Shown: positions 1 through 7,389 of the stretch, in pieces
Layout of the letters: the number at the start of each line of letters is the position of its first letter
How positions within the stretch are numbered: position 1 is the stretch's first letter
NCBI GenBank assembly: GCA_944385125.1
Contig: CALWVZ010000021.1
Span: forward strand, 1 to 32,091
Source of the DNA: an uncultured Oscillospiraceae bacterium
GTDB lineage: Bacteria; Bacillota; Clostridia; Oscillospirales; Oscillospiraceae
Length of the DNA stretch: 32,091 nucleotides
Reading direction: 5' to 3'
Program-made: the position numbers and the translations under genes
Notes under the pieces: generated by a model
Seen by the model: only the letters and a program-made list of their open reading frames with translations
Told to the model about the DNA's origin: nothing
Databases searched by the model: none

Positions 1-138
1 GCGCCACTTCACTTAAAACGCAATATTTCCTACGTAGGGGCTTTTTTGTACTGTCCGCACAACTTGGGGCTGTTCACATCTCGATTCTGCGGCGGGCCCT
101 TTAATGTTTAAAGCTTATTATTGAACTGCTGCAAGGAC

Positions 139-843
139 TCACAGGGGACTCTTTTTTATCTGGGCCCAGCGGCGGGGATATTTGGCGGGGGTATTGCACA
201 GCTTGCGGATAACAAGAAGACTGTGGGTCACGTCGCTGCCGGGAATAGTATAGTCCAGCTTCCGCTCCACCTTGCCGCCCAGCAGAGCAATGGCTTTTTC
301 CGCCTCTTTCAGCTCCTGGTCCAAGTCGCTGCCCTTCATGGCGATAAAGGCGCCGCCTTTTTTCACATAGGGCAGGCACAACTCGCTGAGCAGGTTCAGC
401 CGGGCCACGGCCCTGGACAGGACAAAGTCAAAGCTCTCCCGATAGCCCCGGGGGATCTCCTCTGCCCGGGCGTGGATACACTCCACATCGTCAAAGCCCA
501 GACGCCGGCAGCAGTCCTTGAGAAAGCCTATGCGCTTATCCAGGCTGTCCAGCAAAGTCAATTCCATATTCGGGCAGGCTATCTTCAGGGCAAGGCCGGG
601 AAAACCAGCTCCCGTGCCCACGTCTATTACTCGCTTGCCGGCAAAAGAGTCTGCCTTCAATAACTGGACACAGTCCAGAAAATGGAGCCGGGCCACATCT
701 GCCTCCCCGGATATGGCAGTGAGGTTCATGAGCTTGTTCATCTCTTCCAGATATTCGTAGTATATACGGTAACGCTCCAGAGCCCGGGGATCCAAATGAA
801 GATCCAGAGACTCAAAGCCGGAGCGGAGCAGCTCTTCAAGCAT
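139..843 (-). CDS. rsmG: 16S rRNA (guanine-N7)-methyltransferase RsmG
   Basis: The 234-residue product matches RsmG (GidB), which methylates N7 of G527 in 16S rRNA using SAM. The Rossmann SAM-binding motif VIDVGTGAGFPGL is at residues 72-84, followed by the acidic strand TLLDSLDKR that contacts the cofactor. Length is close to the usual ~240. The ATG start lies 2 bp beyond the stop of the SleB-like gene, so this is the last visible gene of a three-gene minus-strand operon. In many Firmicutes rsmG sits near mnmG and the origin, but neither is in view. The identification is secure; operon membership is inferred from spacing. Confidence 0.95.
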   Translation of the reverse strand: MLEELLRSGFESLDLHLDPRALERYRIYYEYLEEMNKLMNLTAISGEADVARLHFLDCVQLLKADSFAGKRVIDVGTGAGFPGLALKIACPNMELTLLDSLDKRIGFLKDCCRRLGFDDVECIHARAEEIPRGYRESFDFVLSRAVARLNLLSELCLPYVKKGGAFIAMKGSDLDQELKEAEKAIALLGGKVERKLDYTIPGSDVTHSLLVIRKLCNTPAKYPRRWAQIKKSPL

Positions 844-845
844 GT

Positions 846-1766
846 TCAGGCACCTCGGACTGAATAGAAATTGTGGTCGCCTATGGTCACAGTCAGGTCC
901 AAAGCAGAGTCGAACCAGCCGCTGCCATAGGAGGGATTTACAAAGTATAGGCTGTCTCTTACGGTATTATAGCCGTCCAGACACAGACAGGCGGCTATGC
1001 GGGCCATCTCATCGGGCTGGGAATAGACGCTGCCATTGGATATGGGCTCGAACTGGACTATGTTGTGGTCCATGTCGAAGATAACGTCAAAGACGGTGGA
1101 GGGAAAATCAGGGCTTTCCACCCGGTTCATCACCACATTGCCCACGCCTATCTGCCCTGCCAGGGGCTGCTGCCAGGCCTCGGCATGGATTATCTGGCTG
1201 AGCCAGAACAGCTCCTCACTGGGATAGTTGAGCTCATAGTAGTCTTCCCCGCCCGGAATGATACGGGCGTTGAGACTGGAGAGATACAGGGCGCTGCCGT
1301 CCGCCCCCGGCTGCGCATCCAGACAGAGAAAACGGGAGAGCAGGTCATAGGGGAGGTACAGCTTGTCCCCGGCGGTGAACCAGCCCTGGGGAGCATAGAA
1401 ATATCTGCCGTTGCCGCTGAGATACTCCATGTCGCTGCTGCCGGTGAAATCCGTATCGGACAGGCTGAGGGTGAAGGATCTATCGTCCCCCTTCCAGCTC
1501 CATGCAATATCCAGATAAGCGCATATTTCCCCGGGACTGATATACAGATCCCCGTCACGGATACAGCCCTGGTCCATAAGCAGGCCGTCAAAATATACGG
1601 GAAACTGCTCATAGCCCGGGTCGGTATGCTCTTTGGGAAGGCTCAGCTCCAGAAGCTCCGGCTCAGGGCTGCTGCCGGCTGCCGGCTGCCGGGAACAGCC
1701 TGGCAGCCAGGGACACAGCAGCGCCGCCAGCAGCGCCGCACCGGCAGCCTTATGCCTGAGACTCAT
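846..1766 (-). CDS. SleB-type cell-wall/cortex hydrolase lipoprotein
   Basis: About 306 residues. The N-terminus is a hydrophobic signal ending in LPGC, a near-lipobox with Pro at -2, so lipid attachment at Cys ~25 is likely but not certain. The middle (about 60-170) looks like a stalk/copper-amine-oxidase-N-like beta domain. The C-terminal half is the Hydrolase_2 (SleB) domain: SQIIHAEA with the presumed catalytic Glu near residue 197, then VGNVVMNR and a late FVNPSYGSGWF block. The family holds lytic transglycosylases that open spore-cortex peptidoglycan at germination. A GTG at 1769 is followed directly by an ATG at 1766; neither has a clear Shine-Dalgarno. It overlaps the upstream TSCPD gene by ~17 bp, which suggests translational coupling. 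The cell-wall role is family knowledge; a role in germination specifically is inferred. Confidence 0.88.
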   Translation of the reverse strand: MSLRHKAAGAALLAALLCPWLPGCSRQPAAGSSPEPELLELSLPKEHTDPGYEQFPVYFDGLLMDQGCIRDGDLYISPGEICAYLDIAWSWKGDDRSFTLSLSDTDFTGSSDMEYLSGNGRYFYAPQGWFTAGDKLYLPYDLLSRFLCLDAQPGADGSALYLSSLNARIIPGGEDYYELNYPSEELFWLSQIIHAEAWQQPLAGQIGVGNVVMNRVESPDFPSTVFDVIFDMDHNIVQFEPISNGSVYSQPDEMARIAACLCLDGYNTVRDSLYFVNPSYGSGWFDSALDLTVTIGDHNFYSVRGA

Positions 1767-2007
1767 CACGCATCTGCTTGAGGGCCTGGGCCAGCTGGTC
1801 GGGACAGGAAGTCTTCTTCATACCGCAGCGTATACCATCCATCCGCTCTATGGCGTCGTCCACGCTCATACCCTTTAAAAGCCGGGATATGCCCTGAAGA
1901 TTGCCGGGGCAACCGCCCATGATGTCCACCTTCACTATGCGTCCGTCTTCTACCTCTATATCCATAAGCTGGGAGCATACGCCCCGAGGTCTGTACTGAA
2001 ACTTCAT
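1750..2007 (-). CDS. TSCPD-domain protein (TIGR03905-like)
   Basis: An 85-residue protein with the conserved features of the small TSCPD family: RPRGVCS near the N-terminus, MGGCPGNLQG in the middle and TSCPDQLAQAL near the C-terminus. The three Cys-containing motifs suggest metal or cofactor binding, and the domain also occurs at the end of some ribonucleotide reductases. Its function is unknown. I chose the ATG at 2007 because AAAGGA lies upstream of it and the family begins with MKFQYRPRG; an in-frame start further upstream at 2070 would add an unlike extension. It is the first gene of the operon with the SleB-like protein and RsmG. Confidence 0.85.
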   Translation of the reverse strand: MKFQYRPRGVCSQLMDIEVEDGRIVKVDIMGGCPGNLQGISRLLKGMSVDDAIERMDGIRCGMKKTSCPDQLAQALKQMRDESQA

Positions 2008-2096
2008 ATTCTGTCTTATCCTTTCCCTTTTTATCCAGCCAATGATAACATGGGCGGGAGCTTTTTTCAAGTGGCCATGATATCCGGCGAAGGAGA

Positions 2097-2126
2097 CTCA
2101 TAACTTTATATGTATAAACTTATGAG
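2097..2126. repeat. Imperfect palindrome upstream of spoIIP
   Basis: Two 14-bp arms (CTCATAACTTTATA and TATAAACTTATGAG) are separated by TG and differ from perfect symmetry at one base pair. It lies in the divergent intergenic region between the TSCPD gene and spoIIP, ending ~16 bp before the spoIIP ATG. It could be an operator or a 5'-UTR hairpin that affects the ribosome binding site. Confidence 0.6.
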
Positions 2127-2141
2127 AGGGTGGGTGAGTGG

Positions 2142-3233
2142 ATGCAGACGGCAAGAAAACTGGCGGCTCTGGGCTGCGTGACGATGATAATGTACATGCT
2201 GGCTGTGAGCGGAGCAGGGGAACGAATAGGCGACAGGCTGCAAAGGAGCCTAGGGAATAAGAGAATGAAAAACGTGTCCGTAATGTCGGACGATCTGAAA
2301 AATCCGCCGGCGGCCTCTGCGCTGAGCTTCAGTGTCAGCACTGCGGAGGAGCCTGCGGGGGGAACCGACACTATGGCGGACCAGGATACCCTGGACCTGC
2401 CGGAGATGGAGCTGATGGAGCCCTCTGAGGCGGCGGAGGAGCCGGAGCCCGGCGAGGACCTGGAGATACTGGAAACCACTATAGACGGAGGCCTTACAAT
2501 AAATAACGCCACTCAATACTGGGTGGATGCCGCCCAGATCGTGGCTGAAGGGCCGGGGACAACTCTGCCGGCCGACGGGCCGCAGATACTCATTATACAC
2601 ACCCACTCCAGCGAGGCCTACACCCAGGCGGGCCTGGACCGCTATGAGCCCAGCGACACCAACCGCACAGAAAACACGGAGTTCAATATAGTGCGCATAG
2701 GCGACGAACTGACGGAGATATTCCAGGAGGCGGGGCTGAACGTCATCCATGACCGGGGCATCTATGATTATCCCAGCTACACCGGCTCATATACCCGCTC
2801 CGGCCAGGCCATAGAGCAGTATCTCAGAGACTATCCCAGCATAAAGTTAGTGCTGGATATCCACAGGGATGCCCTGGGTACTGACGACGTGGTCTATAAG
2901 ACCATGGCCGAGGAGGAGGGCGTGGTGGCCAGCCAGATAATGCTGCTGGTGGGCACCGACGAGAGCGGACTGGAACATCCAAACTGGCGGCAGAACCTGG
3001 CTATGGCCCTGTACCTCCAGAATGCGGTGAATGCCAGGCATCCCACCTTGATGCGCCCGGTATCTCTGGTTAGGGAGAGGTATAACCAACAGCTGTCCCC
3101 GGGCTCCATGATAGTGGAGGTGGGCAGCAACGGCAACACCCTTCAGGAGGCCCTGGCGGCTATCCGCCTTTTCGGCAAGGCCTCCGCCGATGCTCTGGTC
3201 CAGCTGGTGGAGCAGCCCCGGGAAGGGGCATAG
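2142..3233 (+). CDS. spoIIP: Stage II sporulation protein P (SpoIIP)
   Basis: A 363-residue protein with an N-terminal membrane anchor (about residues 6-25), an acidic low-complexity linker (about 65-115) and a C-terminal SpoIIP catalytic domain. Zinc-amidase features visible are HTHSSEAY (~residue 152), LDIHRDA (~237) and the glutamate in MIVEVGSNGN (~323). SpoIIP is the amidase/endopeptidase of the DMP complex (SpoIID-SpoIIM-SpoIIP) that degrades septal peptidoglycan during engulfment. The ATG at 2142 is preferred over a GTG at 2130 because GAGAGG is correctly spaced only for the ATG. spoIIP is often next to gpr, which is not here. This gene is good evidence that the host makes endospores. 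Confidence 0.95.
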   Translation: MQTARKLAALGCVTMIMYMLAVSGAGERIGDRLQRSLGNKRMKNVSVMSDDLKNPPAASALSFSVSTAEEPAGGTDTMADQDTLDLPEMELMEPSEAAEEPEPGEDLEILETTIDGGLTINNATQYWVDAAQIVAEGPGTTLPADGPQILIIHTHSSEAYTQAGLDRYEPSDTNRTENTEFNIVRIGDELTEIFQEAGLNVIHDRGIYDYPSYTGSYTRSGQAIEQYLRDYPSIKLVLDIHRDALGTDDVVYKTMAEEEGVVASQIMLLVGTDESGLEHPNWRQNLAMALYLQNAVNARHPTLMRPVSLVRERYNQQLSPGSMIVEVGSNGNTLQEALAAIRLFGKASADALVQLVEQPREGA

Positions 3234-3260
3234 AGACTGAAAATTTTTTTCAAAAAGCCC

Positions 3261-3289
3261 TTTACAAATCTCTTTTCCTATGCTATATT
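3261..3289 (+). promoter_or_regulatory. Promoter of the PerR-like gene
   Basis: TTTACA (3261-3266), 17-bp spacer, then TATATT (3284-3289) with an extended -10 TG at 3281. It is a near-consensus sigma-A promoter whose predicted start falls at or next to the operator at 3298. Confidence 0.8.
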
Positions 3290-3297
3290 AATTTCAG

Positions 3298-3315
3298 TAA
3301 TAAGAATCATTATTA
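3298..3315. promoter_or_regulatory. Fur/PerR-type operator box
   Basis: TAATAAGAATCATTATTA is an inverted repeat (perfect 6-bp outer arms) matching the AT-rich Fur/PerR box pattern. It lies 9 bp downstream of the -10 and ~8 bp before the ribosome binding site, so binding would block initiation. Autoregulation of the downstream gene is inferred from position. Confidence 0.75.
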
Positions 3316-3328
3316 ATTTGAGGTGCCG

Positions 3329-3730
3329 ATGGAGAACAGGAGAAAAAACAGCAGAAAGCGTCAGGCTATACTGGAGGCTCTCTGCGCCACAAAAGAGCAC
3401 CCCACAGCCGAGATGCTGTATAATCGGCTGAAAGCAGATTACCCGGAGCTGAGCCTGGGTACCGTATATCGGAATCTGGGAGTTCTGGCTGAGGAGGGGC
3501 TGGCAGTAAGCGTATGCCGGGTGGCCGGGCAGGAGCGCTATGACGCCGATACCGCCCCCCACGCCCACTTTGTCTGCCGCCGCTGCCGCAAGGTAATGGA
3601 TATGGAACTGCCCAAGGCGGTGGAGAAATGCTGCGGAGAACTGGACAGGGAATACGGCTTTATTGCCGAGGAATGTTCCTTGACTATAAGGGGCCTGTGC
3701 AGCGCTTGCCGCAGGATCCAGGCCAGTTGA
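3329..3730 (+). CDS. perR: Fur-family peroxide-responsive repressor, PerR-like
   Basis: A 133-residue Fur-family regulator with a winged-helix N-terminal half (TVYRNLGVLAEEG, ~45-57) and a C-terminal dimerisation/metal domain. All five regulatory-site ligands of Bacillus PerR line up by spacing: H24, D72, H78, H80 and D91 (PerR H37, D85, H91, H93, D104). The Asp at the last position is the residue associated with PerR-type peroxide sensing rather than Fur. Two CxxC pairs (C83/C86 and C124/C127) form the structural zinc site. The ATG at 3329 follows GAGG at a 5-6 bp distance. An operator lies at its promoter, and peroxide-defence genes follow. The symbol rests on ligand spacing and context. 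Confidence 0.88.
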   Translation: MENRRKNSRKRQAILEALCATKEHPTAEMLYNRLKADYPELSLGTVYRNLGVLAEEGLAVSVCRVAGQERYDADTAPHAHFVCRRCRKVMDMELPKAVEKCCGELDREYGFIAEECSLTIRGLCSACRRIQAS

Positions 3731-3746
3731 CAAATTTCAGTTTTTT

Positions 3747-3776
3747 ATTGCAAAAGCTGCAATGAAAGTATATAAT
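3747..3776 (+). promoter_or_regulatory. Promoter and palindrome of the rubrerythrin gene
   Basis: TTGCAA (3748-3753), 17-bp spacer, TATAAT (3771-3776). A perfect inverted repeat, ATTGCA-N5-TGCAAT (3747-3763), overlaps the -35 and the spacer, a typical place for repressor binding. It does not resemble the PerR-type box at 3298, so a different regulator may act here, or the symmetry may be incidental. Confidence 0.7.
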
Positions 3777-3816
3777 CTTTACACCAGATATTATTTTTAT
3801 CAGGAGGAAATTAACT

Positions 3817-4383
3817 ATGAAGAAATGGGTTTGCCCCGTATGCGGTTACGTTCATGAGGGAGACACTCCCCCCGAGTTCTGCCCCCAGTGCAAGGTCCCC
3901 GGCTCCAAGTTCACCGAGATGAAGGTAGGCATGGCCTGGGCTGCCGAGCACGTGGTAGGCGTTGGCAAGCAGTTTGGCGCCGACGTCCCCGAAGAGGTGA
4001 AGGCTGAGATAATTGCCGGTCTGAAGGCCAACTTCGAAGGCGAGTGCACTGAAGTGGGCATGTATCTGGCCATGGCCCGTGTGGCCCACCGTGAGGGTTA
4101 CCCTGAAATCGGTATGTACTGGGAGAAGGCCGGCCTGGAGGAGGCCGAGCATGCCGCCAAGTTTGCCGAGCTCCTGGGCGAAGTGGTCACCGACAGCACC
4201 AAGAAGAACCTGGCCATGCGCGTAGAGGCCGAGAACGGCGCCACCGCAGGCAAGTTCGAACTGGCCAAGCTGGCCAAGAAGTACAATCTGGACGCTATCC
4301 ATGACACCGTACATGAGATGGCCCGGGACGAGGCCCGCCACGGCAAGGCTTTCGAGGGCCTGCTGAACCGCTACTTCAAGTAA
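3817..4383 (+). CDS. Reverse rubrerythrin (rubredoxin domain first)
   Basis: A 188-residue protein. An N-terminal rubredoxin-like FeS4 domain ([10 protein letters not shown] at 6-15, FCPQC at ~22-26) is followed by a ferritin-like di-iron four-helix domain with Glu/His ligands in [14 protein letters not shown] and [11 protein letters not shown]. Classical rubrerythrin has the rubredoxin domain at the C-terminus; this N-terminal order defines the reverse rubrerythrins of clostridia, which reduce hydrogen peroxide (and oxygen) with NADH-derived electrons. A strong AGGAGG lies upstream. Rubredoxin, a plausible electron donor, is encoded 40 bp downstream on the same strand. Confidence 0.93.
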   Translation: MKKWVCPVCGYVHEGDTPPEFCPQCKVPGSKFTEMKVGMAWAAEHVVGVGKQFGADVPEEVKAEIIAGLKANFEGECTEVGMYLAMARVAHREGYPEIGMYWEKAGLEEAEHAAKFAELLGEVVTDSTKKNLAMRVEAENGATAGKFELAKLAKKYNLDAIHDTVHEMARDEARHGKAFEGLLNRYFK

Positions 4384-4423
4384 GCCATAATTTAAGCATA
4401 AATTTATTCAGGAGGTAAGGGCC

Positions 4424-4558
4424 ATGAAATATGTGTGCAACGTGTGCGGCTGGGTCTACGACGAGGAAGAAGCCGGCGTGAAGTGGGAAGACCTGCCCGA
4501 GGACTTCACCTGCGAGCTGTGCGGCGTGGGCAAGGACCAGTTCAGCCCCGAAGAGTAA
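4424..4558 (+). CDS. Short rubredoxin
   Basis: A 44-residue protein, [18 protein letters not shown]... ending [11 protein letters not shown]. Its two iron-binding pairs are CNVC (residues 5-8) and CELC, each followed by Gly. Typical rubredoxins are 52-54 residues; this one lacks about eight residues in the loop between the first knuckle and DLPEDF. AGGAGG lies 11 bp before the ATG. It probably donates electrons to the rubrerythrin encoded just upstream in the same transcript. A strong terminator follows. Confidence 0.9.
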   Translation: MKYVCNVCGWVYDEEEAGVKWEDLPEDFTCELCGVGKDQFSPEE

Positions 4559-4562
4559 TCGG

Positions 4563-4608
4563 CATATGAAAAGGCCGGGAGCGCTTCGCTCCCGGCCCTT
4601 TCATATGA
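4563..4608 (+). terminator. Hairpin terminator after rubredoxin
   Basis: GGCCGGGAGCG / CGCTCCCGGCC stem with a 3-nt loop, extended by AAA/TTT and CATATG/CATATG flanks. The stem is very stable but the T-tract is short (TTT), so it may act in both directions or partly as an mRNA 3' end. Confidence 0.75.
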
Positions 4609-4733
4609 GGCGGGTATCCTTATTGCATACGGCCGTGATGCGCCTTATCAACCCGCTGCCGGCAGAGATATTCTAGACCGGGAAACTGTGAATAAGGAGT
4701 AGAAGGGCGTCGCAGGCTTTTAATTATTGGCTA

Positions 4734-4762
4734 TTGAAATTTGCGTTCCCCTGTGTTATAAT
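4734..4762 (+). promoter_or_regulatory. Promoter of tRNA-Gly
   Basis: TTGAAA (4734-4739), 17-bp spacer, TATAAT (4757-4762) with extended -10 TG (4754-4755). The predicted start is ~11 bp before the mature tRNA. The rest of the 4609-4779 interval shows no gene. Confidence 0.85.
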
Positions 4763-4779
4763 AACCGAGCATTGAAAAT

Positions 4780-4853
4780 GCGGGGTTGGTATATCGGTAT
4801 TACTCCAGCTTCCCAAGCTGGCTAGGCGGGTTCGACTCCCGTACCCCGCTCCA
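4780..4853 (+). tRNA. tRNA-Gly (anticodon CCC)
   Basis: A 74-nt cloverleaf with encoded CCA. The acceptor stem is GCGGGGT/ACCCCGC, the anticodon stem CCAGC/GCTGG with loop TTCCCAA (anticodon CCC, reading GGG), and the T-arm CGGGTTCGACTCCCG. The discriminator base is T, usual for bacterial tRNA-Gly. Confidence 0.93.
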
Positions 4854-4856
4854 CCA

Positions 4857-4896
4857 CGTCGCTGCGGACGCCATATCGTTCGCAGCGGCGTTTTCT
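4857..4896 (+). terminator. tRNA-Gly terminator (repeat copy 1)
   Basis: CGTCGCTGCG / CGCAGCGGCG stem, with one G-T pair, followed directly by TTTTCTCTTT. The stem and loop are the first copy of a 26-bp repeat found again at 5071. Confidence 0.75.
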
Positions 4897-5140
4897 CTTT
4901 CAGAGCAAACGCCACTTCTCACTCATTCTGTCGCAGCTCCTTTCAAGTCCGAAGCCCTGCAATGCATGGCTTCGGACTTGTGATTACGGGGGAAGCTGCA
5001 TATCGCTTGCTCCTCCTCAGCCAAACAGCAACCACATACGTTTGGTTGCTGTTTGGGGATGCGGAGAGAAGCTGCGGACGGCATATCGTTCGCAGCTCCT
5101 TTCAAGCCCCAGGCCCCGCTTTGCAGGGCCTGGGATTTGT
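4861..5140. repeat. Intergenic mosaic of short repeats and hairpins
   Basis: A 26-bp unit (GCTGCG arm, AT-containing loop, CGCAGC arm) occurs at 4861-4886 and 5071-5096 with one difference. A second unit, CGCAGCTCCTTTCAAG, occurs at 4932-4947 and 5091-5106. Interleaved are three hairpins: 4945-4979 (12-bp perfect stem), 5021-5056 (13-bp perfect stem) and 5108-5134 (9-bp stem followed by a T-tract). No coding potential stands out. The segment 5141-5265 shows nothing recognisable. Confidence 0.75.
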
Positions 5141-5269
5141 TTTTTGGGGAAGGACTGGCTCCAACGATTAAAGTCGTGGGCTGCCATGTGAGACTTCCCA
5201 TTTGTGATTATCGAGAGGAACGAAGTTCGGGACCTTGGCCGGGGCCTGCGTGCACGGTGCCGGGACAGT

Positions 5270-5297
5270 TTGATTTTAAAAACGGAAATGCTATAAT
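5270..5297 (+). promoter_or_regulatory. Promoter of the sigma factor/ABC operon
   Basis: TATAAT at 5292-5297 with extended -10 TG (5289-5290) and a weak -35 (TTGATT, 5270-5275, 16-bp spacing). This looks like a housekeeping promoter; an additional promoter read by the encoded sigma factor itself was not identified. Confidence 0.6.
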
Positions 5298-5369
5298 TTT
5301 TATAAAGAAGCCGCACATTTTGGAGAGCTTATACGTTAAGCATAGTGAGGAGGGAGGGGAAGGCCGTCT

Positions 5370-5822
5370 ATGAATTTGGAGGAACAATACGATAAGATCT
5401 ACCGCTACTGCTATTTCAAGACCCGCAGTCGGGAGACGGCGGAGGATATCACTCAGGAGGCCTTTCTCAGATTCTTTGAGAACAGAGGATACACGGACAG
5501 GGGCCGGGCTCTTCAATATCTGTATACCGTAGCCAGAAACCTATGCATTGATGAAGGCCGCAGGCAGAGGGCCTGGGCTTTGGATGAGGAGAGTGCGGGC
5601 GTCTATTCCGACGAGGAGATGCTGAGGCGAACTTCTCTCAAGGCCGCCCTTGAGACATTGGATGAAACAGACAGGGAGCTGCTGCTCCTGCGCTATGTGA
5701 ATGAGCTGCCGGTCCACATCATTGCCGGGCTGTACGGGATCTCCCGCTTTGCCCTGCGCCGCAGGCTTGCAAAGGCAGTAAAGGACTTAAAGTACAGACT
5801 GGGAGAGGAGGATATGCCGTGA
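5370..5822 (+). CDS. RNA polymerase sigma factor, sigma-70/ECF type
   Basis: A 150-residue small sigma factor. Region 2 (about residues 5-65) includes AEDITQEAFLRFFE and YLYTVARNLCIDEGRR, which carry core binding and -10 recognition. Region 4 (about 88-145) is LETLDETDRELLLLRYV followed by the helix-turn-helix GLYGISRFALRRRLAKAV. No separate extracytoplasmic-sensing domain is present. GGAGG motifs lie upstream of the ATG. The stop codon overlaps the GTG of the next gene (GTGA), so the two are translationally coupled. It probably directs expression of this ABC operon or a small regulon. The inducing signal is unknown. Confidence 0.88.
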   Translation: MNLEEQYDKIYRYCYFKTRSRETAEDITQEAFLRFFENRGYTDRGRALQYLYTVARNLCIDEGRRQRAWALDEESAGVYSDEEMLRRTSLKAALETLDETDRELLLLRYVNELPVHIIAGLYGISRFALRRRLAKAVKDLKYRLGEEDMP

Positions 5823-6535
5823 ACGGTAAAATGAAGATGCAGCTAAAAGAATATTTTGAGGCGCCGGAGCCGGAGAAGAAGCAGGAGTTTATGGCCGGCC
5901 TCCCCTCCCAGGGCGTGAGTATAATGGATTTTCTGCTGCTCCAGGCGGCATATATACCAAAATGGGTATGGGGGCTCTCCGCCCTGATTTTTGCCTTGGC
6001 CCTGATAGGGGCGGGATATCTGAAAAAGGACATACTCTGGTGTGTTTCCGCCTGCATGCCCCTGCCGGCCCTGGCCTTCGTGGCAGAGAGCGGACGCTCG
6101 GAGGCCTGGGGCATGGCGGAACTGGAGATGTCCTCCCGCTTTTCCCTGAGAAGCGTACTGCTGGCCAGGCTGGGGATACTGGGCCTTGCCGATCTGCTCC
6201 TGTTTTTCCTGCTGCTGCCCCTGGCATACATGAATGGGGACAAACCGCTCTTTGAGACAGGGGTATATATGCTCTGCCCTTATCTGCTCACGGTCTTTCT
6301 GGGATTGCGGGCGAGCCGCAGGGCGCAGGGGCGGGAAGCCGCCTGGCTGTGCGGAGCCATCGCTCTGGGCGTGGGACTGGGATATATTTTGATGTATCAA
6401 TGGAGTTTAGAGTTTTACGCAGCAGGAAATTTCCCCTGGTGGGCGGCGGCCTTTGTGCTGCTGTCCCTGGGAACTGCAAAGCAGTGCGCCGAGACGCTGA
6501 AGCAAAAGGAGGAGCTGGTATGGAGCTTAGGATAG
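5819..6535 (+). CDS. Multi-pass membrane protein of the sigma/ABC operon
   Basis: A 238-residue protein not recognised as a named family. The first ~45 residues are hydrophilic and charged; then come about six hydrophobic segments (roughly 49-66, 75-90, 117-140, 147-163, 178-195 and 208-222). It starts at a GTG overlapping the sigma stop by 4 bp, and its 3' end overlaps the ATPase gene by 16 bp. Lying between a sigma factor and an ABC-2 exporter, it could be a membrane-bound anti-sigma factor (the cytosolic N-terminus would hold the sigma) or an extra transporter subunit. Both roles are inferences; no zinc-finger anti-sigma motif is visible. Confidence 0.8.
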   Translation: MNGKMKMQLKEYFEAPEPEKKQEFMAGLPSQGVSIMDFLLLQAAYIPKWVWGLSALIFALALIGAGYLKKDILWCVSACMPLPALAFVAESGRSEAWGMAELEMSSRFSLRSVLLARLGILGLADLLLFFLLLPLAYMNGDKPLFETGVYMLCPYLLTVFLGLRASRRAQGREAAWLCGAIALGVGLGYILMYQWSLEFYAAGNFPWWAAAFVLLSLGTAKQCAETLKQKEELVWSLG

Positions 6536-7389
6536 ACCGGGTGTCAAAGCAATACAAAAACAAGCTGGCAGTGGACCGGGTGTCCCTGGAGCTGCATGAG
6601 GGTGTATACGGACTGCTGGGGGAAAACGGCGCAGGAAAGACCAGCCTTATCCGCATGGTCTGCGGGGTCTTGAGACCAAGCAGCGGCAGCATCAGCTTTG
6701 ACGGTCTGGACGTGGGGGATGAGGAATACAGGGCTGTATTGGGTTATTTGCCCCAGGATTTTGGGTATTACCCGGAATTTTCCGCTCAGGACTTTATGTA
6801 CTATATGGCAAGCCTGAAAGGACTTAACAAAGCCAGGGCCAGAGCTAGGACCCGGGAACTGCTGGAGCTGGTCTCCCTCAGCGATGTGGCAAAGAAAAAA
6901 ATCAAGACCTTCTCCGGGGGAATGAAGCAGCGCCTGGGCATTGCCCAGACCCTGCTCAACGATCCGAAGCTGCTGGTGCTGGACGAGCCTACGGCAGGAC
7001 TGGACCCCAAGGAGAGGATACGCTTCAGAAACCTTATCTCCCGGCTGGGCAGAGACAGGATAGTGCTTTTATCCACCCACATCGTTTCCGATGTGGAGCA
7101 CATTGCCGGGACCATACTGCTGATGAAAGAGGGCCGGCTGCTGCAAAAGGGAAGTCTGGAGGAGGTCACGCAAGTCATCCAGGGCAAGGTATATGAGCTC
7201 ACAGCCTGTGCAGAGAGGGCTGAGGAGCTGGCCCGGAGCTACGTTGTCATCAATTATCGCAGCGAAGGGGAAAAGGTTTTCCTCCGCTTTGTATGCGAGG
7301 GACAGCCTCCTGAGGAGGCGGCGGCGGCGCCCGCCGGGCTGGAGGATCTGTATCTCTACTATTTTTCGGAGGCTAAAGGACATGAATAA
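6520..7389 (+). CDS. ABC transporter ATP-binding protein
   Basis: A 289-residue nucleotide-binding subunit with Walker A GENGAGKT (34-41), Q-loop in YLPQDFGYYP, signature FSGGMKQR (~131-138), Walker B LLVLDEP (~151-157) and H-loop in STHIVSD (~186). The C-terminal ~70 residues form the accessory extension common in ABC-2-type exporters. The start is the ATG at 6520, preceded by AAAGGAGG; upstream in-frame codons belong to the overlapping membrane-protein gene. It overlaps the permease gene by 8 bp. The substrate is unknown; lipid, antibiotic or peptide export or resistance is typical for this subclass. Confidence 0.93.
   Translation: MELRIDRVSKQYKNKLAVDRVSLELHEGVYGLLGENGAGKTSLIRMVCGVLRPSSGSISFDGLDVGDEEYRAVLGYLPQDFGYYPEFSAQDFMYYMASLKGLNKARARARTRELLELVSLSDVAKKKIKTFSGGMKQRLGIAQTLLNDPKLLVLDEPTAGLDPKERIRFRNLISRLGRDRIVLLSTHIVSDVEHIAGTILLMKEGRLLQKGSLEEVTQVIQGKVYELTACAERAEELARSYVVINYRSEGEKVFLRFVCEGQPPEEAAAAPAGLEDLYLYYFSEAKGHE

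Noticed and set aside
1-138. Origin-like or regulatory element
   Set aside because: No DnaA-box cluster or clear terminator; nothing supportable downstream of rsmG.
4861-5140. CRISPR array
   Set aside because: Only two copies per repeat, unequal spacing, no uniform spacers and no cas genes.
4724-5373. Several short ORFs across and after the tRNA
   Set aside because: They translate the tRNA or the hairpin repeats and lack good starts.
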